Part shown: in pieces, positions 25,235 through 34,282 of the stretch
Position numbering within the stretch: the stretch's first letter is position 1
How the letters are laid out: each line of letters opens with the position of its first letter
Notes under the pieces: generated by a model
What the model was told of the DNA's origin: nothing
Database searches by the model: none
Seen by the model: the letters and a program-made list of their open reading frames with translations, nothing else
Translations under genes and position numbers: made by a program
DNA from: Nanobdellota archaeon
GTDB lineage: Archaea; Nanobdellota; Nanobdellia; Pacearchaeales; GW2011-AR1
Assembly: GCA_030647965.1 (NCBI GenBank)
Contig: JAUSIT010000006.1
Span: 1-48,894, forward strand
Direction: 5' to 3'
Length of the DNA stretch: 48,894 nucleotides

Positions 25235-25531
25235 TTATTTAATATCTTTAAATATTTGAGAAACAGACTTCAACTTTATAGATTTTTCTTTTTTTCTTTT
25301 TTCTAATTCTTTTTTAAAATCATCTTTCAAAGGCAATTCATCAACCGGATGCCAATTCATTTTATCACAAAATTCCCATTCTTCATCAGTTATTATTCCA
25401 GTTTTTACATAATTTTCAAATATCAATTTTTTCATAGTTTCTTCTCTGGCAATTTCACTCCAATTTACCCATAAAAAACTTTTTAATTTATTTTTAAATT
25501 CATCAGAAACAGACAAAGTTAAACTAGCCAT
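25235..25531 (-). CDS. ribbon-helix-helix antitoxin partner of the RelE-like toxin
   Basis: A 98-residue protein. The N-terminus SLTLSVSDEFKNKLKSFLWVNWSEIAREE is the VapB/RHH type with the VNWSEI motif; the C-terminal half is charged and likely wraps the toxin. Its ATG is one base after the stop of a similar short frame upstream (25533-25694). Confidence 0.8.
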   Translation of the reverse strand: MASLTLSVSDEFKNKLKSFLWVNWSEIAREETMKKLIFENYVKTGIITDEEWEFCDKMNWHPVDELPLKDDFKKELEKRKKEKSIKLKSVSQIFKDIK

Positions 25532-25532
25532 C

Positions 25533-25694
25533 TTAAAACTTCCCAGAATTCTTTAATTCTTCAAATTTAGCCAATTCTTCAATTCTCATTTCAAAACGTT
25601 TTTTCAAATATTCTGCCCAGTTTACTTCAGGATATTCTTCTGTTTTTTTCTTCAAATCTTCAGGTATTGAAATAGTAAAAGTTGCAATTGTAAT
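25533..25694 (-). pseudogene. second RHH antitoxin-like frame without a standard start codon
   Basis: A 53-codon frame (TIATFTISIPEDLKKKTEEY, then VNWAEYLKKRFEMRIEEL) similar to the antitoxin just downstream. No ATG, GTG or TTG occurs before the similarity begins; reading upstream hits a stop near 25737. A TATA-like TTAAATATATA at about 25730-25740 is in place. It could start at ATT or ATA, or be a decayed duplicate. The stop is followed at once by the next ATG. Confidence 0.5.
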
Positions 25695-25798
25695 ATGAAC
25701 TATATTTAGTATACCTACTAGAATTAGTGTATATATTTAAATCTTTTGTTTATTAAGAATTTGTAAAAGAAGAACCATGTTCTTTAAATCCCCATTTA

Positions 25799-26557
25799 TT
25801 ATACAATCTTATTTATCTCACTTTCATGCTTCTTAACAAAATCATAGCTTTTCTCAACAAAATCTCTAAATGATTTTCTATCCTTATAAAATTTCCTAAA
25901 ATAATCCAACAATCTTTTATTATCAATCTCTTTTTTAAAACAGTCATAAACAAAATCAGATGCTTCATGATGAAAAACTTTTTGAATTCTTTTATCATTT
26001 AAAATAATTGCAGGCATTATCTCGCTTAACTTCCAAATTAAATAAGGAGACTCAAATTCTTTTTTGTTAGTTTTAGGGTAAATCTCTTTAAATTTTTCAA
26101 AAAATATAAAATGAGAGACTTCATGCAAAACAATGGATTTCATAGTCATATCTGCAAACCCAAAATAAACATCAAAAGCATTATTATCTAAATATCTAGG
26201 GCATATGGGATTCAAAGTAATCCTTGCTCCAAATTTTTTAAATTTTTTAGGCCATTTAATTTCATTTATATCTTCTAATGCAATCATAACTTCATCATTT
26301 ATTTTATCCCAAGACTTTTGAAAGTCATCCCTTATTTTTTTAAAGAACTTATTGAATTTTTTTTCTTTTTGTCTAAAAAAATTTTCTATATCTTTTTCTT
26401 TATTATCTGACTTTTCTAATTTTTCTTTTAAATCAGGATATACTAAAAAAATTGTTTCTCTCCATGAATCACCATGATTTTTATCCAGTAAAAAATATTT
26501 CAAAGTATCTAAATAATCATTCAATTCAGTTGTAACAAATTCAATTTTAGGAGTCAT
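25799..26557 (-). CDS. HExxH metallopeptidase-like protein, paralog of 10957-11628
   Basis: A 252-residue protein with IVLHEVSHFIFFEKF (HExxH, residues 145-149) following a beta segment, a preceding helix with QKSWDKIND and a C-terminal FVEKSYDFVKKHESE. Its layout matches the 223-aa protein in the peptide locus. No signal peptide. The gene overlaps the stop of the HerA-like ATPase by 4 nt, so the two are translated together. Substrate unknown. Confidence 0.7.
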   Translation of the reverse strand: MTPKIEFVTTELNDYLDTLKYFLLDKNHGDSWRETIFLVYPDLKEKLEKSDNKEKDIENFFRQKEKKFNKFFKKIRDDFQKSWDKINDEVMIALEDINEIKWPKKFKKFGARITLNPICPRYLDNNAFDVYFGFADMTMKSIVLHEVSHFIFFEKFKEIYPKTNKKEFESPYLIWKLSEIMPAIILNDKRIQKVFHHEASDFVYDCFKKEIDNKRLLDYFRKFYKDRKSFRDFVEKSYDFVKKHESEINKIV

Positions 26558-27864
26558 ATTCTCTCATCTCTATCAATCTTTACAGCAGTAGGAGCCTCTC
26601 CACCATGCCATGTAAATCTTGGCCTGATTCTAACAGGATAAATTCTTTCAGAATTATCATCTAAAATTAATGCAGAACCTTTTAATTTTGGAAGAGCATC
26701 CATTTTTGATTTTATGCTTTCATAAACATAAGACTGCATTATTTCATTCAAGGCCTTTACATCTTGCTCTGCAGTAACAGTATGTGAAATAACAATATCT
26801 GATTGGGTTAAAGCATCTGTATGAATTTTTCCTGGCTGTTGTGTTGCTAAAACCAAAGAAATTCCTGGCTGTCTTCCTTCCCTTAATAATTGTATTAGTG
26901 AATCAGACGCAGGAGTTTTTCCTTCTTTAATTAAAAATTCATGGGCTTCATCAATAAAAATCCAAACCAAAGGCATTTCTCTTTTTGGCTTAAAATATAA
27001 ATAATCTAACCCGTGCTGAACAGATTGAATTTCCTCATTTTTTCTTGCAGCCATTCTTTCATTAAATAATTTTTTGCAAACCAAGCCAATAATCAAAGCT
27101 CTTACATTAAAACTTCCAATGCTTGAATACATAGATAAATCAATAATTGTAGACTGACCAGGATAAATCATTTCATTAATATTAATTCCTTTTTCCTGTG
27201 AAAAAACTTTCCAAGTTTCAGCAGCATTAAATAATGCAATAGCAGAATTTTTTGCTTCCAAAGTTGCATTTTTATTTTCTAAAATTTTATTTTTTACTTC
27301 TTCAAACCCATAATCCCCTATTTTTTTTAATTCAGAAATTGCACTTTCAATAACAACTGCAATAGAATTTGTAAATTCAAGATTAAAAGTGGTAATCCAA
27401 TCATCTGCATTAAGTTCAGAAATTTTAATTGCAAATTCAACATCAACAGGAATTCCCTTGTCCTTATATTCTTGAAAATAACCAAAAGGAGAAAAAACTT
27501 TTACAGCAACATTTTTTGGCTTTAATCCCCACTCTTCAAGCAAAACAGCATCTTTTTCATTTTTGAATTTCATTGTCCAAAAAATTCCCATTGTATCAAA
27601 AATCAAAGGAGAAATATTTTGTGCTTCTTCAAATGGCAAGCTTACTAAAGATTCTGCAATAGCCCCCAGGGAGTAGGATTTTCCAGAACCACGTTTGCCA
27701 GAAACCAAAATTACATGGCTTCTTGCAACATCTAAAAAAATAGGATTTGAAAGAGAAGTATAATTGCCCATTGTTACATAGCTTTTCCCAATATAAATTA
27801 AACCCTTATTTCCAAAAAGCTTTTTATCACTCTCGTTTCTCCCAATAATAACATCATAAGGCAT
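26554..27864 (-). CDS. HerA-like ATPase (DUF87 type)
   Basis: A 436-residue ATPase of the HerA/FtsK type. Walker A is SGKRGSGKSYSLG (about 54-66), Walker B is VWIFIDEAHEFL, with LREGRQPGISLVLATQQPG as sensor region and ARPRFT-like end (VRIRPRFTWHGG). N-terminal HAS-barrel-like residues are short. HerA with NurA resects DNA ends, but no nurA is adjacent; the partner here is the HExxH-like gene coupled downstream, so the role may differ. Confidence 0.88.
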   Translation of the reverse strand: MPYDVIIGRNESDKKLFGNKGLIYIGKSYVTMGNYTSLSNPIFLDVARSHVILVSGKRGSGKSYSLGAIAESLVSLPFEEAQNISPLIFDTMGIFWTMKFKNEKDAVLLEEWGLKPKNVAVKVFSPFGYFQEYKDKGIPVDVEFAIKISELNADDWITTFNLEFTNSIAVVIESAISELKKIGDYGFEEVKNKILENKNATLEAKNSAIALFNAAETWKVFSQEKGININEMIYPGQSTIIDLSMYSSIGSFNVRALIIGLVCKKLFNERMAARKNEEIQSVQHGLDYLYFKPKREMPLVWIFIDEAHEFLIKEGKTPASDSLIQLLREGRQPGISLVLATQQPGKIHTDALTQSDIVISHTVTAEQDVKALNEIMQSYVYESIKSKMDALPKLKGSALILDDNSERIYPVRIRPRFTWHGGEAPTAVKIDRDERI

Positions 27865-27984
27865 ATAATACTAAAAAAAGAAGAGTTTTTAACATTTACT
27901 CTAGAAATGGGAGATTGTTTTATCCAAATAAAATTATTATGTTTGTATAAAATTTATAAAATCTTTTAACAGAGACTACCATCA

Positions 27985-28045
27985 ATTAATAAATAATTAG
28001 GAACTGCTAGGTGACTTAATATCTCCACGAAGTGTAAATTATCAT
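27985..28045 (+). repeat. dispersed element, core fragment
   Basis: GGAACTGCTAGGTGACTTAA then CACGAAGTGTAAATTATC, the core and right flank of the family. The left part is not recognisable. The rest of the gap 27865-28063 shows nothing further. Confidence 0.6.
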
Positions 28046-28063
28046 AGAATCATCAAAAAAACC

Positions 28064-28531
28064 TTAAGCCTTTGTCCAAACAAAAATCTTTACTTTCCTA
28101 GGATTATATTTAGCATAAGTACTGCTAATAATTCTTTCTTGTACAAAAACTTCTTTTTCTCCAGCATCTATTTTTTGCTCAGAAGTTAAAAAACAAGACG
28201 GAGGAACACCTGCCTCAGAAGTTAACTCGCAAATCCTAACTACAACTTGAAAATTAGAAGATAAAATTGTTTGTGCATAATCTGTTAAATATGTTTCAGC
28301 AACAGCAACAGAACCAGGATTAAGAGCGTCATTTGGATCTAAAACTTTTAATCTCATTACATCATTTAAAGCAATATTATCAAGTATTCTAGATTCAGAT
28401 TCATAAACATAATCACTTATATCAAATGTTTGCTGATTTTTCTGATAAGCATAAAGCAAAACTCCCATAATTAGCATTATACCAAGAAATGCTTCTAAAA
28501 TTTTTATCCAACCTTTTTTATTTTCTATCAT
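28064..28531 (-). CDS. type IV pilin-like protein, last gene of the pilus locus
   Basis: A 155-residue protein with a short charged N-terminus and one hydrophobic helix (WIKILEAFLGIMLIMGVLLYAY), as in pseudopilins cut by an archaeal prepilin peptidase (IENKKG-W). The rest is extracellular beta-rich with two Cys. It starts 1 nt after the previous pilin-like gene stop. Confidence 0.65.
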   Translation of the reverse strand: MIENKKGWIKILEAFLGIMLIMGVLLYAYQKNQQTFDISDYVYESESRILDNIALNDVMRLKVLDPNDALNPGSVAVAETYLTDYAQTILSSNFQVVVRICELTSEAGVPPSCFLTSEQKIDAGEKEVFVQERIISSTYAKYNPRKVKIFVWTKA

Positions 28532-28532
28532 T

Positions 28533-29261
28533 TTACCATAGTTTTAATATAACTTCATAATTTGCTAAAGTTCCATCTTCTGTTTTCAAAAGCTCTTCAT
28601 AATAAGATTTTGAAACAACATTAATATTTTGTGAATCAACAACATCTTTGCCAATATCCATTGTAAGATCTGAACCTACCCCATCAAAATTTTTTACAAT
28701 AATTGCATAATCAATATTTTCAGGAATATTAAGTTTAGTTTTCAAGTCATTATAATCTGCAGTATATTGATTACTTAAACTGGTTAATTTAGTTCTAGAT
28801 AAAACTAATTTTCTTAAAGGAACACCTGCTTCAAAAGTTCCACCAGAATTACAAGTATATACAGAACTTGTAAATTCAGTTGAAAGTAAAAGATATGCAG
28901 AATCATTTTTATCCAAACTAGTAACTAATGAAGTTCCAGAAACATGGGCAGATAATTTACCTGCAGAAACTTTTTTTACAAAGGCATCTTCTCCAGGGCT
29001 AAAATATGGGTCTATTGTTGTTAAATCAGCAATACTAATACACTTTTTAGCATTATCTGTATTTCTTATAAAAATAGTTGTTAAATTTACAGAAGCTTGT
29101 TGTTTAAAAGAATCATAAAATCCAACTAAAACAGCATCTGAAACAGCATCTTTTTTTTCATAAGGCCTAATATATGCTAAAAGAAAAGTTACAAATAAAA
29201 TAAATATAACAAACGCCAGAATCATTTCTAAATGAACAGACACGCCCTTTTTATTATTCAT
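28533..29261 (-). CDS. type IV pilin-like protein
   Basis: A 242-residue protein. NNKKGVSVHLEMILAFVIFILFVTFLLAYI is a class III signal with KKG before the helix and a Glu in the helix region. The ectodomain has two Cys (AKKCIS and YTCNSG). Belongs with the pilus genes upstream, from which it is separated by a mobile repeat at 29303-29591. Confidence 0.65.
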   Translation of the reverse strand: MNNKKGVSVHLEMILAFVIFILFVTFLLAYIRPYEKKDAVSDAVLVGFYDSFKQQASVNLTTIFIRNTDNAKKCISIADLTTIDPYFSPGEDAFVKKVSAGKLSAHVSGTSLVTSLDKNDSAYLLLSTEFTSSVYTCNSGGTFEAGVPLRKLVLSRTKLTSLSNQYTADYNDLKTKLNIPENIDYAIIVKNFDGVGSDLTMDIGKDVVDSQNINVVSKSYYEELLKTEDGTLANYEVILKLW

Positions 29262-29367
29262 ATTTATCTTAAAATAATTTCATTTATATATTTTTAGATT
29301 TTGCTAAGTAGACCAATAAACTTTACATTTACTGATTATTGCACTTCGTTTTTATACTAAGTCGACT

Positions 29368-29420
29368 AAAAAGTTTTGCTCTTCTATCTTGCGTTACTTG
29401 TTGCAAGAGCAAAACTTTTT
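29368..29420. mobile_element. nested 53-bp hairpin element at core apex
   Basis: Perfect 16-base arms AAAAAGTTTTGCTCTT / AAGAGCAAAACTTTTT; nearly the reverse complement of the copy at 17016-17068, in the same place within the host repeat. Confidence 0.8.
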
Positions 29421-29477
29421 GCGGCTCCTAACGATTTATTAATTACTAGTAATTTTTGCTAAAAAATTCCATTAATC

Positions 29478-29531
29478 AAAAAGTTTTGCTCTTTTGTTTT
29501 TAGTCACTTATTGTAAGAGTAAAACTTTTTT
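29478..29531. mobile_element. nested hairpin element, second copy in the same host repeat
   Basis: AAAAAGTTTTGCTCTT left arm and AAGAGTAAAACTTTTT right arm (one G-T change) around a loop with AGTCACTTATTG. Confidence 0.75.
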
Positions 29532-29595
29532 TGTTCTTTAGAACAAACTATTTCAACGCAGTTGCATGTTAAATTAGATAGTTTACTTATCTTCT

Positions 29596-30429
29596 TTATC
29601 CAAAAAGAGCATTAGCTCCAGTTGATATTAATGAAGATATAACTAATAATATAAATGAATGCTTAATCCCGGCCTTAAGACTCCCTTCTGCAATTTTCCC
29701 AATCATCAACCCCGTAAACAGTGACTGAACTAAAATTATAATTAATAAAGGTCTTGAAAATTCAGTAGGAGTTATAGTATTTGCTTTAGAGCTTACAGAA
29801 AGCCCTTCCACACTTCCACCAACACTTGTAACTTTTGGCAAAATTTCAAATTGCAATACGAGCATAATTATCAAAAATATAATAAAAATAATATAAATCT
29901 GAACAACTAAATTATAAACAGTAGATTGCCTTTCTTTTTTTAAATTTTCAATTTGATTAACAGATCGTGCAACAGATTCTAGAATTGTATCTATTTGCCC
30001 TCCAGAACGCTCTGCTTCTGAAATTAAACTTACTGCTCGAGTAATAACTGGACTTTTTGTATCTTTTGCAAAAATCATTAAAGCATTTGTCAAAGGAATA
30101 CCCAATATAATCTGATTAGCTAACTTTCCAACATGAATAGTTAAACCACCATAATCTCTTTCTTTTAAATTTACAATACTCTTACTAATTGGAGTTCCTG
30201 ATTTTACATTTTCAACTAAATCCCTAACAAAAGCCAAAAATCTTTCATCAAGCTCTTTTTGTTTTTTATTTTCAAGACTAATAGCAAGAACAAAAGGAAT
30301 AGTAATTATTACTAAAGCTAAAACTAAAATAAAAGAAAATATTTTTTCACTTCTTAAAAAAATTAAATCTCCAGCTATCATTAAAATTCCAGGAATCATA
30401 CCCAATAATTCACTCTTAGTGATTCTCAT
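29596..30429 (-). CDS. TadC/GspF-like pilus core membrane protein
   Basis: A 277-residue type II secretion F-domain protein: LDERFLAFVRDLVENVKSGTPISKSI, ERSGGQIDTILESVARSVNQIENLKKERQ, with hydrophobic helices before and after. Together with the 416-aa protein upstream it makes the inner-membrane platform of an archaeal type IV pilus. Its ATG overlaps that gene's stop by 4 nt. Confidence 0.85.
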   Translation of the reverse strand: MRITKSELLGMIPGILMIAGDLIFLRSEKIFSFILVLALVIITIPFVLAISLENKKQKELDERFLAFVRDLVENVKSGTPISKSIVNLKERDYGGLTIHVGKLANQIILGIPLTNALMIFAKDTKSPVITRAVSLISEAERSGGQIDTILESVARSVNQIENLKKERQSTVYNLVVQIYIIFIIFLIIMLVLQFEILPKVTSVGGSVEGLSVSSKANTITPTEFSRPLLIIILVQSLFTGLMIGKIAEGSLKAGIKHSFILLVISSLISTGANALFG

Positions 30430-31676
30430 GTTTTTGGCTGTTTTGCATCAAGTACAATTAAAAAGATTACATTTGCAAAAGCAATACCTCCTACTGTTAA
30501 AATTAAAATATTATCTAATGAAAGTCCAACATCTATTTTTACAACATCCATAATTATAATCATCATAATTAAAATTAAAGGTGCTGCAATTAAAAGGCTA
30601 ATATAAATATCCATAAATGTTTCTGCAACAGCAGTATATCTCTGTCTTTCCAACTGATAATCTAATAAGAAATTTTCAGATTTTTTATCAAGATAACTTT
30701 TTAATGAGCCTCCAGAAAGAATATTAGTAGCAATTCCATTAAATAATTCTGAAAGTCTTTGATTAGGAGTTCTTTCTGCTGAATTTTTTAAAGCAGTAAC
30801 TAAATCATAACCATAAATATCTATCTGATTAATCATTTTTCTTATTTCCCCACCCACAGCAGGATAATAATCTCCAACTGCAAGTATTCTAAAAATTTTA
30901 GAAGGCTCAATATTTGAACCAGCAATAGCTGCAAGATAAATTGTTGCAAAAGAAATTTCATTAGATATTTTTTTATTAAACGAGTCCTTTTCAGAAGAAG
31001 GATAATAATAAAATGCTCCTAAAGATAAAGCAGTTAAAGCAAAAGGCACTAAAATCCAAATAATCCCTACAAATTTCAAAAGTATTAAAATAATAAAAGA
31101 AATAAAAAAGCAGACAAAAATTAAAGAAGAGACATATAATGCTATTGAAGTGTAGGTATTTATCGGGAATCTCATATTGCCCTGTCTTAAATCTCTTTCA
31201 ACACTTTTAAAATTAGGAGATATTTTTTCAGAAATATTTAAAAAAAGACTATTTGCAATTCTAGCTAATTCACTTGGTTTTTCAATAATAACTTTTGGCT
31301 TTTCTTTTTCTTCTGTTTTTTTAATTCCCCTAATAACTGATTCAGAAAGATTTAATTCTTTTGCAAAAGCTTCTTTTTCTTTTTTATTAATAGTAATTAA
31401 ATTTTTTCCAGAAGGAGAGATATAACTTATTTTTGACAAATCTGTATTTTGCTTAGAAAGAATGTTAGAATCTAATTTTTTAACAGGAGAAATACTTTCA
31501 AGAATAGAAGGAACAGCATCATTTAAAATCATAAGCTGGGATTTTAAAGATTTAATAGCATAAAAATAACTTTCTTTTTCTTTTTCATTAGAAGTTTTTA
31601 ATTTTGAATTAATCAAACTTATCTGTTCAAGTATATTTTTCTCTTGAGCAATATTTTTTTTTAAATCTTCAATCAT
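30426..31676 (-). CDS. TadB/FlaJ-like pilus core membrane protein
   Basis: A 416-residue protein. The N-terminal 140 residues are charged and coiled (EKNILEQISLINSKLKTSNE), then ERDLRQGNMRFPINTYTS, membrane helices at about 180-240, the F-domain SNEISFATIYLAAIAGSNIEPSKIF, and helices at the end. Partner of the TadC-like protein. A 54-aa gene overlaps its start. Confidence 0.83.
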   Translation of the reverse strand: MIEDLKKNIAQEKNILEQISLINSKLKTSNEKEKESYFYAIKSLKSQLMILNDAVPSILESISPVKKLDSNILSKQNTDLSKISYISPSGKNLITINKKEKEAFAKELNLSESVIRGIKKTEEKEKPKVIIEKPSELARIANSLFLNISEKISPNFKSVERDLRQGNMRFPINTYTSIALYVSSLIFVCFFISFIILILLKFVGIIWILVPFALTALSLGAFYYYPSSEKDSFNKKISNEISFATIYLAAIAGSNIEPSKIFRILAVGDYYPAVGGEIRKMINQIDIYGYDLVTALKNSAERTPNQRLSELFNGIATNILSGGSLKSYLDKKSENFLLDYQLERQRYTAVAETFMDIYISLLIAAPLILIMMIIIMDVVKIDVGLSLDNILILTVGGIAFANVIFLIVLDAKQPKT

Positions 31677-31833
31677 TCTGCAACTCCTCTTTTATCTTTT
31701 TTTGATTATCTAGAATAAATGTCTTTATTTTATTAAAATCTTCAATCTTATTTTTATTTATTGCCTGCTCAAGTTTTTTTACAGCATCTTCCATAGAACT
31801 CACTAACTGCCCTAAAAGAATAATATCACCCAT
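31669..31833 (-). CDS. 54-aa coiled protein of the pilus operon
   Basis: An ATG-to-TGA frame (MGDIILLGQLVSSMEDAVKK, then EQAINKNKIEDFNKI) of helical, charged residues. The stop overlaps the ATG of the TadB-like gene by 8 nt, so the two are coupled. Unknown function; perhaps an accessory subunit contacting the TadB N-terminal coil. Confidence 0.6.
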   Translation of the reverse strand: MGDIILLGQLVSSMEDAVKKLEQAINKNKIEDFNKIKTFILDNQKKIKEELQND

Positions 31834-31938
31834 CTATAATAAAAAATTAAGAGATTTATTAATCTTACTAGACATTACACATAAACAACTTTTGATGTTC
31901 TTTAATACAAACTAACTTTTATAAAAGAATCATCTAAA

Positions 31939-32421
31939 TTATTCATCCCACTCTTTAGGTACTTCTTTTATACTTAAATCAAAATCATTGAAGAGTATAG
32001 AAAGATTAGGATAATAAAATGTTTTATCTTTCCATTCATTAAATAGCGGAGAAAGCATAAAGTCTACATATACCTCTCCAAAAATATGATTGCCAAAAAA
32101 GTCCAAAAAGATATCTTCATAAAAATTACTTTTACCTAATAAAATAGATAATGACTCATAAAAATCAAATTTTATCTTATCTGCTTTTTTTAAATAATCT
32201 TCTTTCAATCTTCTTCTTTTTTCTTTATTAGATTTTTCTAAATATTCTTCTGCAGATTTTCTTATTTCTATCTCTTCTTTGCATAATCTAATAAAAAAAT
32301 CTAATTTATTATTATCTACATTAATTTTAATCAAACGATAAGATAAATAAGTTGAAAAAGCCATAATAATTACTACTATAAATTGGATTATCTCTCCAAC
32401 CCCCAAATTCCAATCAAACAT
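31939..32421 (-). CDS. single-helix membrane protein of unknown function
   Basis: A 160-residue protein with one N-terminal membrane helix (IIQFIVVIIMAFSTYLSYRL) and a charged helical cytoplasmic part (EEIEIRKSAEEYLEKSNKEKRRRLKEDY), ending in an acidic tail. Similar plan to DUF4760-like proteins. It starts 2 nt after a 50-aa gene. No clear link to the pilus. Confidence 0.6.
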   Translation of the reverse strand: MFDWNLGVGEIIQFIVVIIMAFSTYLSYRLIKINVDNNKLDFFIRLCKEEIEIRKSAEEYLEKSNKEKRRRLKEDYLKKADKIKFDFYESLSILLGKSNFYEDIFLDFFGNHIFGEVYVDFMLSPLFNEWKDKTFYYPNLSILFNDFDLSIKEVPKEWDE

Positions 32422-32423
32422 TT

Positions 32424-32576
32424 CTATAATGTAAGTAAAAGTTTCTTTCTAAGCAAAATTCTAGTTTTTGGAATACATATATTCCTTGTATGCGGTTTAA
32501 CATATTTTGGGATTAACCCCTCAAATTTCCAATAAGAACCAACCTTTACCCTTTTTATGATACATTTATTTTCCAT
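32424..32576 (-). CDS. small basic protein (50 aa)
   Basis: An ATG-to-TAG frame, MENKCIIKRVKVGSYWKFEG then LIPKYVKPHTRNICIPKTR, with a strongly basic end. It sits 2 nt before the membrane protein gene on the same strand, which supports it as real. Two Cys and many Lys/Arg could bind RNA; not recognised. Confidence 0.45.
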   Translation of the reverse strand: MENKCIIKRVKVGSYWKFEGLIPKYVKPHTRNICIPKTRILLRKKLLLTL

Positions 32577-32666
32577 ATTATCATCTCTTTTTCTTATTAT
32601 TAATTAGTCTTCCATATTTAAAAAGATAATTGTTCTTAATTTTTAACTTTTTAGTAATATCTCTTA

Positions 32667-34193
32667 CTAAGCAACCCCAAACCTTTTCAAAACTTCACTA
32701 GGATTTTTATAATAATCATTTACAATCCTTTGAAGCTCTTCAAACCCGAAAATCTTTCTTTTAAAAAGCTCATAAATCAACTTTGTTCTTAAATTAAAAT
32801 CTTTTACTAATTCTGCCTTAGGAATCCCATTTCTTTTTTCAATCTTGTCAAAAATCTTTAAATCACTTTTAAAATAAAACTTATCTTGCGAAGGATCCCA
32901 AATTAAAGGAGTATTAGTCAGTGCAGTTCCATCTGGCTGAACATTGATAACTTCAACAATTTCCTTTAATTTTCTTGTTTCTTGGCCTTTTACAATTGCA
33001 TGAGTCATTACAGCAACAACATCTAAACTATTGACCAGAGAAGGGTTTAAGCTAATTGGAGGGGTTTCTAATCTCCTAATAACAGAATCAACAGAATCTG
33101 CATGAATTGTTGAAATAGAAGCATGTCCAGAAGCCATTCCTTGAAACAAAACAGAAGCCTCTTCTCCTCTTACTTCTCCAACAATTACATAATCTGGATT
33201 TTGTCTAAATGAATTTTTTAATAAACTAAACATATCTACCTCTCCAATTCCTGTTAAAGAAACACCTGTTCTTGCAACAGAAGGAAGCCAATTTTCCCTA
33301 GGTAAATTTAATTCCCTAGTATCTTCAATAGAAACAACTCTTGCTTCAGGAGGAATAAAAAATGCAATTGCATTTAACAAAGTAGTTTTCCCAGAAGAAG
33401 TTGCTCCTGCAATCATTACATTTAATTTATACTGCATTAAAATCCAAAAAAATGCAAGCATTTCAGGAGAAAGTGTTCTAAATCCTAATAACTGAACAGG
33501 TGTCCAAGGAATTTTTGTAAACTTTCTTATTGTAAATGTAGGCCCTTTTGAAGTAATATCTTTTGTATAAGTAGCATTAACTCTTGAACCATCTGGCAAG
33601 CTTCCATCTAATAAGGGAGAAGCATAAGAAATATATCTCCCTGTTTTTTGCGCAAGTTTTTCAACAAAACTAGCAAGTTTTTCAATTGTATCAAATTTAA
33701 TATTTGTTTTTAAATTCCTAAAAATTCTATGAACAATATAAAGAGGCTCATTAACCCCATTGCATTCTACATCTTCAATAAAATAATCCCTCATTAAAGG
33801 TTCAATTTCATTTAAGCCAATAAAATTTCTATATAAATAATAAAAAATTTTAAAATAAGATTCTTCTTCAACTTTTAAACTTAATTCAGTTATAACCAGT
33901 CGTGCAGTTTTGTCAATATATTCAACCAAATTATGCTGAGTTTTTTCAACAAGCATATTTATATTAGAAATATCAAGCATTGCTTTTTCAATTCTTACTA
34001 AAACTGCTTTTTCTTCTGTATTTAAAACAGGTTCTTCAATTTCATAAGAAACCTCACCTTTTTTTTCATCCCAAAAAACATGCGCGCCAACATAGGGTGC
34101 AATAAGCATGTATCTTACATCAATTTTAGATTTATCCAGCATTTTTGGAATTGTTGGGATAAACGGATTTTCATTAATTTCAATGCTTTCCAT
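32667..34193 (-). CDS. type IV pilus assembly ATPase (TadA/PilB/FlaI-like)
   Basis: A 508-residue secretion ATPase. Walker A is GATSSGKTTLLNAI (about 263-276), the Asp box SIEDTREL, Walker B IVGEVRGEEA and the His box GHASISTIHADS. The N-terminal domain (IEPLMRDYFIEDVECNG) is typical for archaeal pilus motors. It drives pilin assembly with the TadB/TadC-like pair downstream. No second (retraction) ATPase is seen. Confidence 0.95.
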   Translation of the reverse strand: MESIEINENPFIPTIPKMLDKSKIDVRYMLIAPYVGAHVFWDEKKGEVSYEIEEPVLNTEEKAVLVRIEKAMLDISNINMLVEKTQHNLVEYIDKTARLVITELSLKVEEESYFKIFYYLYRNFIGLNEIEPLMRDYFIEDVECNGVNEPLYIVHRIFRNLKTNIKFDTIEKLASFVEKLAQKTGRYISYASPLLDGSLPDGSRVNATYTKDITSKGPTFTIRKFTKIPWTPVQLLGFRTLSPEMLAFFWILMQYKLNVMIAGATSSGKTTLLNAIAFFIPPEARVVSIEDTRELNLPRENWLPSVARTGVSLTGIGEVDMFSLLKNSFRQNPDYVIVGEVRGEEASVLFQGMASGHASISTIHADSVDSVIRRLETPPISLNPSLVNSLDVVAVMTHAIVKGQETRKLKEIVEVINVQPDGTALTNTPLIWDPSQDKFYFKSDLKIFDKIEKRNGIPKAELVKDFNLRTKLIYELFKRKIFGFEELQRIVNDYYKNPSEVLKRFGVA

Positions 34194-34282
34194 TTTAGAT
34201 TTTAAGTTGTATCATCCTCGTTTATTAAAATAAAATTCATTAGTTTATTAAATTATTGTTTTACAAATATATTTTTAAAAAA

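Larger units (their letters stand above)
29303..29591 (-). repeat. dispersed inverted-end element, full-length, two hairpin inserts
   Basis: Read on the minus strand it runs from GATAAGTAAACT to GGTCTACTTAGC, terminal inverted repeats of the family, with the left part CATGCAACTGCGTTGAAATA, the core GGAGCCGC...AGTCGACTTAG and ACGAAGTGCAATAAT. Two hairpins of the 53-bp family sit inside, one near the left part and one at the core apex. It splits the pilus locus between the TadC-like gene and the last two pilin genes. Confidence 0.8.
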
